NCBI GenBank assembly: GCA_963667195.1
Contig: OY762962.1
Span: 2,728,001 to 2,792,000 of the forward strand
Length of the DNA stretch: 64,000 bases
Direction: 5' to 3'
DNA from: UBA7703 sp963667195
GTDB taxonomy: Bacteria; Bacillota; Clostridia; Christensenellales; CAG-138
A program made the translations under genes and the position numbers. The notes under the pieces are model-generated. The model made no database searches, was not told the DNA's origin, and saw only the letters and a list, made by a program, of their open reading frames with translations. This document shows, one piece after another, positions 52,915 through 61,308 of this stretch. Position 1 is the stretch's first letter; every line of letters starts with the position of its first letter.

Positions 52915-54585
52915 TTACGGCATTTGATACACGGTCATGATCTCTGCGCCGAACGCGCGCTCTGTGACGGTCTTCTTCAGCCCGCTTAGGTAAACGTCCA
53001 GCCCGTACGCGAGAATCCATTGTTGCCGCGGTTCCAGCGTCTTGTCGCTGCAAATCTGGAGCCCGCGCGGGTTGATCATCAGGTAATCTGCGCCGCGCGC
53101 AATATTATATTGACCAACAAAGATCAGCCGCATGCGATTTTGATACGATTCCGGCAGGATGTTGTACGCCTTCTCCAGTCCGTCGCCCGTGTACCAGTCC
53201 GCGGCGGTGACCAGAATCTGCTCGTCCGAATCGACGGTATCGACGAGATTCATGAGCGTCTTTGCCTGAGACACGTTCCAATAGTCGAGGTCGAATTTCG
53301 CGCCGGGGTTGCTGCCGGCCAGCGCGTTGAAATACGCAAACTGGAACGGATGGCTCAGGATCACGATGGCGAGCATCGCGAGTATTTGCGCCGCAACCGC
53401 GCCGACGGCGACCCATTTCCAGCGCCCCTTGAGCAAGTTGATGATCGCGCGAAGGCCGTAGACCGCAAGCAGAATGAACAGCCCGTAGAGGAAATAGAAA
53501 TGCCGCCAGCTGTCGTAGAGGATCGGGCGCGTGATCATCGCAAAGCCCAGAAACGCCCAAACGAAGACCAGCATCATCAGATAATACTTGTGCTCGCCGG
53601 AGAACAGCTCCTTTGCTTTGTTGCGAAACGGCGACGCAATCGCCGCGACATTCCCGATAAGCATCAGAATCGTGATCAGGATCGGCGTCGTGACGGCGAT
53701 CATCACGGGGATATAGTGCCAAGGCACGGGCCTCTGCGCGCGACCCAGATAAAACACATAGCCGGGCCAGTCCGAGAAGTTGGACGAGCGCGTGAAGACA
53801 TACGTGATGAACTTGACGGGGTTTTTCCAAAGCCCCGGCGTGAGCGCTGCATAAAACACGCAGAACGCGACGATCGCAAGGAGGCCCAGCAGGAACGTTT
53901 TCCAACTCCACTCCCGCTTAACAAGAATGGTCACAAGATACAGCACGCCGCAAAGCCCAAAGAACGCAAGTCCGGAGATGCGCATATTCGCCGCCAGTGC
54001 GCCAAAAAGCGCAAACAGCAGCGTCGAACCAACGCTCTTTTTCTCGATAAATCGGATCGCAAACCAGAGGCAGAGGAGGATCATGACCATCGTCATGATG
54101 TCCTTGTTGTTGTAGTGCGATTCCGCAAAGAACCGTGGGCTGAGATAGAGAAGAAGGCTTGCGGCAAACCCGTATCGCCAATCTTTGGCGAGATAGGACG
54201 CGATGCAATAGATCGCGAACACGCCCGCCATGAAGATGAGGAACGTGTAGCCGTGCCAGAGCAGCATGAGCGTGCGCGCGCCGCCGTCTCCATATTGGAA
54301 AAACAGTGCGGGAGAGAACAGGTAATACACCGACTGCCCGTGGTCGATATCCACGTTCTTCGAAACATCGGGAAACTCGATTCCGGTAGAGGACTGCGCG
54401 GGCTTCGCGTCGGCGCCCTTGACGAGCGCGATATATTCGCGCACATTGGTGCCAAGCGTGCGAATCTCCGTCAGCTCGTCCCACGGCATGCCGTAATCTC
54501 CCGTCACGAGGAGCCCCGCGACGGTCATGATGAGGAATACGAGCGCGATGATCCAACGATATCGCTTGTCGGGTTTAACCTGCAT
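52915..54585 (-). CDS. Multi-membrane-spanning GT-C-like glycosyltransferase
   Basis: A 556-residue integral membrane protein with roughly ten to twelve hydrophobic helices. The first extracytoplasmic loop carries DYGMPWDE, an acidic motif placed like the catalytic Asp/Glu of PMT/ArnT-type (GT39-like) enzymes that use lipid-linked sugars. A soluble C-terminal region of about 120 residues follows (AADWYTGDGLEKAYN). I choose ATG 54585, behind GGAG, over ATG 54603, which has no ribosome site. It is downstream of the channel gene on one transcript. Substrate unknown. Confidence 0.75.
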   Translation of the reverse strand: MQVKPDKRYRWIIALVFLIMTVAGLLVTGDYGMPWDELTEIRTLGTNVREYIALVKGADAKPAQSSTGIEFPDVSKNVDIDHGQSVYYLFSPALFFQYGDGGARTLMLLWHGYTFLIFMAGVFAIYCIASYLAKDWRYGFAASLLLYLSPRFFAESHYNNKDIMTMVMILLCLWFAIRFIEKKSVGSTLLFALFGALAANMRISGLAFFGLCGVLYLVTILVKREWSWKTFLLGLLAIVAFCVFYAALTPGLWKNPVKFITYVFTRSSNFSDWPGYVFYLGRAQRPVPWHYIPVMIAVTTPILITILMLIGNVAAIASPFRNKAKELFSGEHKYYLMMLVFVWAFLGFAMITRPILYDSWRHFYFLYGLFILLAVYGLRAIINLLKGRWKWVAVGAVAAQILAMLAIVILSHPFQFAYFNALAGSNPGAKFDLDYWNVSQAKTLMNLVDTVDSDEQILVTAADWYTGDGLEKAYNILPESYQNRMRLIFVGQYNIARGADYLMINPRGLQICSDKTLEPRQQWILAYGLDVYLSGLKKTVTERAFGAEIMTVYQMP

Positions 54586-54621
54586 GGTGCTTGCTCCAAT
54601 CATACTGCTTAACTAAGTTTC

Positions 54622-56484
54622 TTAATCTTCCGCTGCGACGACGATGCGGTCACCTTGTGCAAAGCGGATGGGCTTCGATTTGGCGGGGTTGACGTGAATG
54701 CCGCCGGAGGTCTTGTCGCTCTCGGATTCCGCGGCGATCTTGTAGCCAAACGCGGTTTCGCCCTTGCGGCGCGCGGCTTCGATGACGGCATAGAAGCTGA
54801 CGGGCTCGCCGGTGTGGACATACGCCTCGACGGGCTTGAGATAGATCTCCGAACCATCCGCGTCAAAAATATCCTCAAACACGGAGTTGAGCACGTTGTT
54901 CTCCGAAACCTGCGAAATCAGCAGGCTGATGATCGTATCGCTGACGATGAAATCGTTGACCTTCGCGACCTCGGCAAGACGGCGGTTGCGGATGTCGAGC
55001 ATTTCGCTGACGATGGAAAACTGCTTGTCGGTGGTCTCCGCGATGTTGCGAAGATGCAGCAGCGTGATCAGCGTGTTCGCGTCCGCCTTCTGCACGTCCT
55101 CCTGACTGCGATCGGAGAGCAGAATGATGTGCGGATAATCGCTGCTGAGAAGCATTTCCAGCGTCGATCTTTGCGTGATGTCCTCTTCCACAAACTTGAC
55201 ATTTGCGTGATCCAGACCGCGCTCCAAGCGCCGCAGAGCAAGCTTTGCATCGGCGATGTCGCTCACGACGGTGATGCCGGAGCCGTCCGCCACATAGTGA
55301 TCCAGCTCCTGAACGATGAGGAGCGCGTTTTCGTTCCAACCGAGGATGAGAATCTGCTCGGGAACGGCCGCCTCAGCAGGCTTGCTGGAGAACATGGATT
55401 CATCGATGGTGGCAGACGTGCCGTTGAGGAGCAGGGTGTCGTCGTCCGCGGTGACGGCGATAAGCTCATCTCCATCCCGCAGCACGGTGTCCATCGGGGG
55501 ATTGAGCTTCACGCCAACCTTCGACTTCAAACCGATGACGGAAGAAGTTTCAAACAACGAGAGCGTTTCGCCATACGTTTTTCCGGTGAGTTCCGGAAAC
55601 GCGCGCAGGTAGATTTCGTCTCCGCCGAAGTCGAGCAACTCCGTATACACGGCGGAAAGGCCGGATTGGCGGCAGGTTTGCGCGATGATGCGGGAGATGA
55701 TGGTGTCCTCGAGTATGATCTCCGCCTGACCGCGCGCGGCAATCCGCGCGACATCGACATTCTTCGGCTCGCGCAGAACGGCGACGATCTGGTACGGCGT
55801 TGTGCGCTCCGTTGGAGAGTTGATGACCGCAAGCAGCGTCTTAATCACGTCTGCATCGTCGTTCTCGTTGATGATGATGGATTTCGCGGTATGAAGGCTG
55901 AGTAGTCCGAGATCGTTTAGGTCGATCGCGCTGCCGTTTCGCGTGACGATGCGCGTGGTCTTCGTGTCCGGAATGCGGTTACGAATCGCCTCGTCCATCT
56001 CGACCTTGTCGGTCTGACTCATGATGACGATGCAGGCGTTTTTCTGGTTGCTGTTGGCCTCGATCAGCTCGGAGAGAATCGTGAAAATCTGGCTCGACCA
56101 GCCGAGGATCACGGTGTGTCCGCTTTCCACCACGATGGAATGTCCCTTTTGCAGGGACTCCAGCTTGGAAGAGATGCCCGTGGTCAAGAGACCGACGAGG
56201 ATGCTGAAGATGAAGATGCCGCCGAGTGTAATGACGAACATTGCGCCAACGAAGAGGAAGCTGCCGCTGTCGCCGCCCATCGTGCCAGGGTCGAGCGAAC
56301 GGAGCACGCCCATCCAGAAGAGTGTCAGGAAGCTCGTTCCGTCGCCGGAGCCGGTCACCCAAACGACGAAGGAAACGATCGTGATCATCAGCAGCGTCAC
56401 GATTGCGAGGCTCGCAATCAGCATGCCGGTGCCTTTGGACATCAGGTTGTCAAAACGGTATTTGAGCTTGTTTTTCATGTACAC
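54622..56484 (-). CDS. Castor/Pollux-type ion channel with RCK-like domains
   Basis: A 620-residue membrane protein related to plant CASTOR/POLLUX channels. Two N-terminal hydrophobic helices (about 22-43 and 80-105) flank a pore-loop-like segment LRSLDPGTMGGDSG. The remainder is cytoplasmic, with two tandem RCK/TrkA-N-like Rossmann units (starting SGHTVILGWSSQI and EQILILGWNENALLI) and TrkA-C-like regions after each. Bacterial members are presumed cation channels gated by ligand binding to the RCK ring. Its 5' leader contains a terminator hairpin. Confidence 0.85.
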   Translation of the reverse strand: MYMKNKLKYRFDNLMSKGTGMLIASLAIVTLLMITIVSFVVWVTGSGDGTSFLTLFWMGVLRSLDPGTMGGDSGSFLFVGAMFVITLGGIFIFSILVGLLTTGISSKLESLQKGHSIVVESGHTVILGWSSQIFTILSELIEANSNQKNACIVIMSQTDKVEMDEAIRNRIPDTKTTRIVTRNGSAIDLNDLGLLSLHTAKSIIINENDDADVIKTLLAVINSPTERTTPYQIVAVLREPKNVDVARIAARGQAEIILEDTIISRIIAQTCRQSGLSAVYTELLDFGGDEIYLRAFPELTGKTYGETLSLFETSSVIGLKSKVGVKLNPPMDTVLRDGDELIAVTADDDTLLLNGTSATIDESMFSSKPAEAAVPEQILILGWNENALLIVQELDHYVADGSGITVVSDIADAKLALRRLERGLDHANVKFVEEDITQRSTLEMLLSSDYPHIILLSDRSQEDVQKADANTLITLLHLRNIAETTDKQFSIVSEMLDIRNRRLAEVAKVNDFIVSDTIISLLISQVSENNVLNSVFEDIFDADGSEIYLKPVEAYVHTGEPVSFYAVIEAARRKGETAFGYKIAAESESDKTSGGIHVNPAKSKPIRFAQGDRIVVAAED

Positions 56485-56533
56485 CTCATCATAATTTCAT
56501 TTGGGTGAGCTTTTTACTCAAGAATGGGCTTTC

Positions 56534-56572
56534 AAAAAACCTGTTCTTTCTGGATGGCAGGAAAAGAACAGG
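56534..56572 (-). terminator. Terminator hairpin within the channel gene leader (possible attenuator)
   Basis: Minus strand: CCTGTTCTTT (56572-56563), 13-base loop, AAAGAACAGG (56549-56540), then six T. It lies about 50 bases before the ATG and after the promoter. TCAAGAAT (56605-56598) and ATTCTTGA (56525-56518) could form an enclosing helix. Confidence 0.75.
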
Positions 56573-56609
56573 CTTTCAACAATATATAGTGCGATTGATT
56601 CTTGATACT

Positions 56610-56637
56610 ACTTTATCGGAAATCATACCAATGTCAA
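56610..56637 (-). promoter_or_regulatory. Promoter of the channel-glycosyltransferase operon
   Basis: Minus strand: TTGACA (56637-56632), 16-bp spacer, TAAAGT (56615-56610). An overlapping extended -10, TGGTATGAT (56630-56622), is an alternative. Either gives a leader of about 120-130 bases. The rest of the gap up to 56813 holds another AAAGAACAGG copy (56669-56678) and nothing else I recognise. Confidence 0.6.
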
Positions 56638-56813
56638 CATGAAATTACACCAAAAACCAACTTAAATTAAAGAACAGGTTAAGCTCAATCAATCGGGTGA
56701 ATGATTCGACGGAATCCGCCTTTTTCAACCTCTGTACAAGCAAACCGCAGGCGATATGATGAAGCTGTACGATCTAAAATCGCTCCAAATTTTGCATGCG
56801 CGGAGGGCGGATC

Positions 56814-57620
56814 ATGAAAAAGGCACTTGCCGTTGTATTCTGGATATTTTCCGTCGTGCTTTGCCTGATGGCGCTGGCGCTGCTTTCAGATTGCGCGCTG
56901 AGCTGCGTGCTACTCTTGGCATGCGCGGTGCTGATCAACCCGATCTTTATCGAGAAGATCCAGTTGAAGAAGGGGTTAACCGCGCTGTTGACGATCGGGC
57001 TGTTTATCGCAGGCATCGCGGTCTTTCCGGCGAACAGCGCGCCTGCTGCCGCGAGTGCGGATGAGGCGATTCCCGCATCGCTTGAAACAACAATCGAAGC
57101 TACAGCAGAAGCCACTAGCAAACCGGAGCTCAATGAGCTCGTTGGAAGCGCAAGCACAGGGAAGGATGCGCCAAATCGCGAGATCGAATCGATACAGACA
57201 GATGAACTGACGGGTGCACAGCCAGCGACTCTTGCGCCGACGGAACGGCCAACCGCGACTCCCAAGCCAACGCCGACTCCTACGCCGACTCCTACCAAAA
57301 CGCCGAAGCCGACGGCAACGCCGAAGGCAGTTACGCGGTCGGTCGGGATCACGATACTCGACTACTCGGACACGGTCAGCCGCGGAAGTTACGCGTATAT
57401 CAAGATTCAAGGCGCGCCAAACACGGACTATGACTGCGAAGTGGAGTATAAATCCGGCATGTCAACTGCCGACGGGCTCGGCACGAAGCACTCGGACGGC
57501 AACGGCAACGTCTCCTGGAAATGGAAGGTCGGCTCACGCACGTCGCTGGACTACACGCCGACCATCTATATCGACGGCGGCGGGGATTCGATCAGCGTGG
57601 ATTTCGATGTGGTCAAGTAA
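56814..57620 (+). CDS. Membrane-anchored protein with Thr/Pro-rich stalk and C-terminal surface domain
   Basis: A 268-residue protein with two hydrophobic helices near the N-terminus (about 3-25 and 28-72, the second region possibly split), an acidic Ala/Thr/Glu-rich stretch, then a Thr-Pro-Lys repeat stalk (TERPTATPKPTPTPTPTPTK, about 150-175). The C-terminal domain of about 90 residues is beta-rich (ITILDYSDTVSRGSYAYIKI; GNVSWKWKVGS) and Ig-like in pattern. It is probably exposed on the cell surface. GGAGGG before ATG 56814 fixes the start. I do not recognise a function. Confidence 0.75.
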   Translation: MKKALAVVFWIFSVVLCLMALALLSDCALSCVLLLACAVLINPIFIEKIQLKKGLTALLTIGLFIAGIAVFPANSAPAAASADEAIPASLETTIEATAEATSKPELNELVGSASTGKDAPNREIESIQTDELTGAQPATLAPTERPTATPKPTPTPTPTPTKTPKPTATPKAVTRSVGITILDYSDTVSRGSYAYIKIQGAPNTDYDCEVEYKSGMSTADGLGTKHSDGNGNVSWKWKVGSRTSLDYTPTIYIDGGGDSISVDFDVVK

Positions 57621-57644
57621 GAATATCATATAAGACTCAACTAA

Positions 57645-57671
57645 AAAAGCACCGCGGCAAACGGTGCTTTT
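57645..57671. terminator. Bidirectional intrinsic terminator
   Basis: AAAAGCACCG and CGGTGCTTTT pair around a 7-base loop, between the convergent surface-protein and hydrogenase-like genes. Confidence 0.9.
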
Positions 57672-57691
57672 GTTTGTAAAGTAAAAAAGGA

Positions 57692-58936
57692 TCAGAGTTT
57701 TCGAACGAAGATATCGCTTTGTTCCACGAGGCTCTCGATGCTGTCCAGCCCAAGCTGGTGCAGAAGTGCCACAACATACGGGTTATCGATCGGCGTTTCA
57801 TAGCTGGCCTCCGCGCCGTAGCGGATGACATTCTTGCGACCTTCGTCGCGCGGAATCAGGGCCTTTGGCCCGCCGACGCATCCGCCGACGCAACCCATGC
57901 CTTCAAAGAAGTTTGCGCAGCCGTTGCCTTCCAGAATGTCGTTGAGCATCTGCTTGCAGGCAGGAACCCCGTCCGCATGCCGCGTTTTCACCGAGATCGG
58001 TTTATTGGGGTTGATGCGCGCAACCGTGGCGCGCACCGCCTCACTGACGCCGCCGACGCCCGCGTAGATTCGTCCGGCCTTAGAGGAGTGGTCGCGCTCG
58101 TCTTCCTCCATCTCGAATAGGTTGATGCCCGCGTAGTCAAACACGTCCTGAATCTCCTGAAATGTCAGCACAAAGTCGGTCGAATCGCTGATGTCCGCCT
58201 CGCGCGCCTCCGCTTTTTTCGCGATGCACGGGCCAATGAAGACCGTGACTGCGTTCGGGTGAATCTTCTTGATCGAGCGACCGCAGGCAACCATCGGAGA
58301 CACCGCCGCCGGAACGTGCGGAATGAGCTGCGCGTAAACCTTTTTGATCATCGCGATCCACATCGGGCAGCAGCAGCTCGTGAGCTGATAATCCTTCTCG
58401 GATTGAATGTTGTGGTCGAACTCCAGCGCTTCCTTGAGCGTGAGAATGTCCGCAAACAAAGCTACTTCCAGCATGCCCGCAAAACCGATCTTCTTAAACG
58501 CCGCGCGCAGTTTCCCCGGTGTCACCGCCTCGGAATACTGGTTGATGAACGCGGGCGCGATCATCGCGTAGACGGGAGCATCCGCATTACGAAGCGCGTT
58601 GAGCGTGGGCAGGATGTCGCGGCTCTCGGTGAGCTTCTTTGCGTCGCATCCGCGAATGCACTCGCCGCAGCCGACACAGGCAGCAGGGTTGACCTCAACG
58701 CTGCCGTTTTCGATGAACAGCGCGTCAAAATAGCAGCGCGCGCGGCACTTTTCCAGTTGCTCGCCTTTGCAGTCACAGGTATCCGTGCGGATCACCACGG
58801 GATGCTTTTCGGGGTTGAGGAGGCAGGAGAGCTGATGCGGGTCATAGCCCTGTTGGCGTGCCAAATCCAGCTCCTGCGTCAGGTTACCTTGGATACTGCT
58901 CTTGAGCAAGCGATTATACAGTTCTTCAAACGTCAT
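57692..58936 (-). CDS. [FeFe]-hydrogenase-like protein with divergent H-cluster motifs
   Basis: A 414-residue iron hydrogenase large-subunit-like protein. The N-terminal part holds ferredoxin-type cysteines (CDCKGEQLEKCRARC, residues 54-68, and CVGCGECIRGC, 87-97). The H-cluster region shows TSCCCPMW (186-193) for L1, GPCIAKKAE (235-243) for L2 and EGMGCVGGCVGGP (345-357) for L3. Compared with the catalytic group A motifs (TSCCPGW, MPCxxKxxE, ExMACxxGC), L1 has an extra Cys and L2 has Gly for Met. It may be a sensory or otherwise divergent hydrogenase. No maturase genes are nearby. Confidence 0.85.
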   Translation of the reverse strand: MTFEELYNRLLKSSIQGNLTQELDLARQQGYDPHQLSCLLNPEKHPVVIRTDTCDCKGEQLEKCRARCYFDALFIENGSVEVNPAACVGCGECIRGCDAKKLTESRDILPTLNALRNADAPVYAMIAPAFINQYSEAVTPGKLRAAFKKIGFAGMLEVALFADILTLKEALEFDHNIQSEKDYQLTSCCCPMWIAMIKKVYAQLIPHVPAAVSPMVACGRSIKKIHPNAVTVFIGPCIAKKAEAREADISDSTDFVLTFQEIQDVFDYAGINLFEMEEDERDHSSKAGRIYAGVGGVSEAVRATVARINPNKPISVKTRHADGVPACKQMLNDILEGNGCANFFEGMGCVGGCVGGPKALIPRDEGRKNVIRYGAEASYETPIDNPYVVALLHQLGLDSIESLVEQSDIFVRKL

Positions 58937-58959
58937 AGTTTCACCTCATACATAAGCCT

Positions 58960-58988
58960 ATCTTAACATGAGATTCGGGCTGCTTCAA
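58960..58988 (-). promoter_or_regulatory. Promoter of the hydrogenase-like gene
   Basis: Minus strand: TTGAAG (58988-58983), 17-bp spacer, TAAGAT (58965-58960) with TG one base upstream. GAGGTGA precedes the ATG. Confidence 0.65.
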
Positions 58989-59058
58989 TAAGATTGGTTT
59001 TATCTGAGGATTTCTGATTTTGCCGACGCACAAGTTTGTGAAAATGCAGAAAGGGATC

Positions 59059-59087
59059 TTGACAACAATTGCAAGCGCGTTTATACT
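59059..59087 (+). promoter_or_regulatory. Promoter of the GntR-ABC operon
   Basis: Consensus TTGACA (59059-59064), 17-bp spacer, TATACT (59082-59087). Confidence 0.85.
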
Positions 59088-59110
59088 GTGCATGCTGTAT
59101 ATGAACAGTA
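59084..59110 (+). promoter_or_regulatory. Inverted repeat over the GntR operon start (probable operator)
   Basis: TACTGT (59084-59089) and ACAGTA (59105-59110) form a perfect 6-bp inverted repeat across the -10 box and start site; an inner CTGT (59095-59098) can also pair with the right half. Autoregulation by the GntR protein is the likely use. Confidence 0.6.
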
Positions 59111-59128
59111 GACGAGGAGCGTGATCCA

Positions 59129-59512
59129 TTGAACATCATCATCAGCAATGCGAGCAGCCTGCCGATCTACGAGCAGATCTATACGCAGATCAAAAACGCG
59201 GTTCTGTTGGCCGATCTTGCGGAAGGGGATTTGCTGCCGTCGATTCGCCAGCTTGCGAAGGATTTGCGTATCAGCGTGATCACTACCAAGCGCGCCTATG
59301 ACGAGCTGGAGCGGGATGGATTCGTCTATACCGTAGCCGGAAAGGGCTCTTATGTCGCGGCAAAAAACACCGGCATCATTCGCGAAGGACAGCTCAAGGA
59401 AATCGAAGAACACATGCGCGAAATCATTCGCCTGGCGCCCGCCTGCGAGCTTTCGCGTGAGGATTTGATCGAGCAGTTTCGCGTGATCATAGAGGAGGAA
59501 TACAACACATGA
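59129..59512 (+). CDS. GntR-family regulator, YtrA subfamily (TTG start)
   Basis: A 127-residue regulator with an N-terminal winged helix (LPIYEQIYTQIKNAVLLADL; SIRQLAKDLRISVITTKRAY in order) and a short helical C-terminus, the size of YtrA-type regulators. These usually repress an adjacent ABC transporter. The TTG start follows GAGGAG by about nine bases; no ATG or GTG alternative works. It overlaps the ATPase gene by 4 bases. Confidence 0.92.
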   Translation: MNIIISNASSLPIYEQIYTQIKNAVLLADLAEGDLLPSIRQLAKDLRISVITTKRAYDELERDGFVYTVAGKGSYVAAKNTGIIREGQLKEIEEHMREIIRLAPACELSREDLIEQFRVIIEEEYNT

Positions 59513-60360
59513 ATGCGATTGAAGTAAACGGAATCAGCAAGCAGTATAAGGACTTCCTGCTGGACAACGTCAGTTTTACGCTGCCAAAGGGCACGATTCT
59601 CGGCCTCGTCGGCGAAAACGGCGCGGGCAAGAGCACGACCATCAAGCTCATTATGAACGCGATTTCGCGCGACAGCGGTTCGATTCGCGTCCTCGGCGAA
59701 GACAACACCTCGCCCGCGTTTCATTCTGTGAAGGAAGACATCGGCGTCGTGTTGGACGAGGCGTATTTTCCGGAAGTGCTGACCGCAAAACAGGTCGGCT
59801 CCGTGATGAAGCAGACCTACCGCCGCTGGGAAGGCGAAACTTACCAGCGCTATCTAAAGATGCTGGATATTCCGATGAGTAAGCCGTTTCGCGATTTTTC
59901 GCGCGGCATGAAGATGAAGTTTGCAATCGCGGTCGCGCTTTCGCACCAGCCGAAGCTCTTGATTCTCGACGAGGCGACCAGCGGGCTCGATCCCATGGTG
60001 CGGGACGAAATCCTGACGCTGTTCAACGATTTCACGCGGGATGAAGAGCATTCGATTCTGTTATCGTCGCACATCGTAAGCGATCTGGAGAAAGTCTGCG
60101 ACTACATCGCGTTCCTGCACAAAGGAAAGCTCGTTTTGTGCGAGGAGAAGGATCGCCTGCTGGAGGAGTATGCGATCGTGAAAACGACGCAGTCCGCGCT
60201 GGATCAGTTGCCCATCGATGCGGTCATCAGCAGCAAGTCCGGCCCGTATGGCGTGGAGGCGCTCGTGAAGAAGGAACAGCTGCCGCACGGCATGCAGCCG
60301 GAGTTTACGACGCTGGAGAACATCATTCTATTCTTAGCAAAGAGAGGTGAGCGCGCATGA
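59509..60360 (+). CDS. ABC transporter ATP-binding protein
   Basis: A 283-residue ATPase with Walker A GENGAGKST, a signature reading FSRGMKMKF in place of LSGGQ, Walker B LLILDEATSGLDP, and the switch His in LLSSHIVSDLEKV. It pairs with the permease that starts four bases before its stop. GntR-ABC-ABC2 sets of this type often handle antimicrobial peptides or cell-envelope stress; the substrate here is unknown. Confidence 0.93.
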   Translation: MNAIEVNGISKQYKDFLLDNVSFTLPKGTILGLVGENGAGKSTTIKLIMNAISRDSGSIRVLGEDNTSPAFHSVKEDIGVVLDEAYFPEVLTAKQVGSVMKQTYRRWEGETYQRYLKMLDIPMSKPFRDFSRGMKMKFAIAVALSHQPKLLILDEATSGLDPMVRDEILTLFNDFTRDEEHSILLSSHIVSDLEKVCDYIAFLHKGKLVLCEEKDRLLEEYAIVKTTQSALDQLPIDAVISSKSGPYGVEALVKKEQLPHGMQPEFTTLENIILFLAKRGERA

Positions 60361-60971
60361 AAGGCCTGCTGTTAAAGGATTACTATACGCTGCTCAAGCA
60401 AGTGCGATTCTATCTGATTTTCCTCTTGATCTTTACGATCATCCCCAACATGAACCTGTCTTCCATCGCGATCGTGTACGCTGCGATGCTTCCCATCACA
60501 GTGATCGCCTTTGACGAGCGGAGCAAGTGGGATCAGCTGGCCGCGATGATGCCGTATACCGAACGGGAACTGGTGCTGAGTAAATACTTTCTTGGATACA
60601 TCGCTGTGGCGGTGTTCGGCGTGGTTGCCTTCGCGCTCCAGAGTGGCATCGCGCTGATCGGACACCACGTGTTCACCATGGAGCAGGGGATGGCGCTGCT
60701 CGTTACCGCGGCTGCGGCTATGATCCTGCTTGCGATCAACCTGCCGTTCATGTTCTGGTTGGGCGTGGAGCGCGGCAGAATCGTGTTCATGATCCTGATC
60801 GGCGTCACGGTATTTCTCGGCATGATGAGCGCGGACAGCGCGAAAGAACTGATCGCGAATAACACAATAACTGCGGCACAACTGCTGCTGCTCTGCGGAG
60901 CCGCCGCCATCGTAACAAACGCGATTTCAATCTTCGCCTCCTTCAAGATCTATCAAAAGAAGAAGGTTTGA
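60357..60971 (+). CDS. ABC-2 type permease
   Basis: A 204-residue membrane protein with about six hydrophobic helices, starting MKGLLLKDYYTLLKQVRFYL, the typical opening of small ABC-2 permeases (PF13346-like) linked to YtrA-type regulators. It forms the membrane part of the preceding ATPase's transporter. Confidence 0.88.
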   Translation: MKGLLLKDYYTLLKQVRFYLIFLLIFTIIPNMNLSSIAIVYAAMLPITVIAFDERSKWDQLAAMMPYTERELVLSKYFLGYIAVAVFGVVAFALQSGIALIGHHVFTMEQGMALLVTAAAAMILLAINLPFMFWLGVERGRIVFMILIGVTVFLGMMSADSAKELIANNTITAAQLLLLCGAAAIVTNAISIFASFKIYQKKKV

Positions 60972-61012
60972 TCTCGAACTATAAATCTTAATTAAAAAGA
61001 CGGCTTTCAACG

Positions 61013-61044
61013 AAATCGCCCGGCATGACTGCCGGGCGATTTTT
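61013..61044 (+). terminator. Intrinsic terminator of the GntR-ABC operon
   Basis: AAATCGCCCGGCA and TGCCGGGCGATTT pair around a TGAC loop, then TT. Confidence 0.92.
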
Positions 61045-61144
61045 CAGGGGATAGGGGTGAGGTTTGGGGTTTGGGGAAGCTTTTCAAATAGTAAAGTTTT
61101 ATCCTATATAATAAAGCAAGAAATTGCGATTTTTTCGTTTGTAT

Positions 61145-61178
61145 AAAAAAGGCGCTGTCGTTTGCAGACAGCGCCTTT
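61145..61178. terminator. Second, orphan terminator hairpin
   Basis: AAAGGCGCTGTC and GACAGCGCCTTT pair around a 7-base loop, with six A before and TTT after. No gene lies between it and the terminator 100 bases upstream; between the two I see only AT-rich sequence. Confidence 0.7.
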
Positions 61179-61279
61179 GCTTATGGATGGTACTATAAAG
61201 GATACGCGGACGAATTGCAATAGTGGATTATATATTTTATTCGGTTTTGTGTCAAATTCGTGTCAGTTTAAAAACCATA

Positions 61280-61308
61280 TTGACATTGCATCTACTACTG
61301 AATATAAT
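61280..61308 (+). promoter_or_regulatory. Consensus promoter of padR-DUF1700
   Basis: TTGACA (61280-61285), 17-bp spacer, TATAAT (61303-61308): a full-consensus sigmaA promoter, so likely strong unless repressed. Confidence 0.93.

Noticed and set aside
53020..54612. A 530-codon plus-strand frame opposite the GT-C-like gene
   Set aside because: Extremely charged composition, the reverse complement of membrane-helix codons; no domain seen.
56485..56640. A known K+-responsive or c-di-AMP riboswitch upstream of the channel gene
   Set aside because: The leader is short and lacks the conserved sequence blocks of the c-di-AMP (ydaO-type) riboswitch; reported only as a possible new attenuator.
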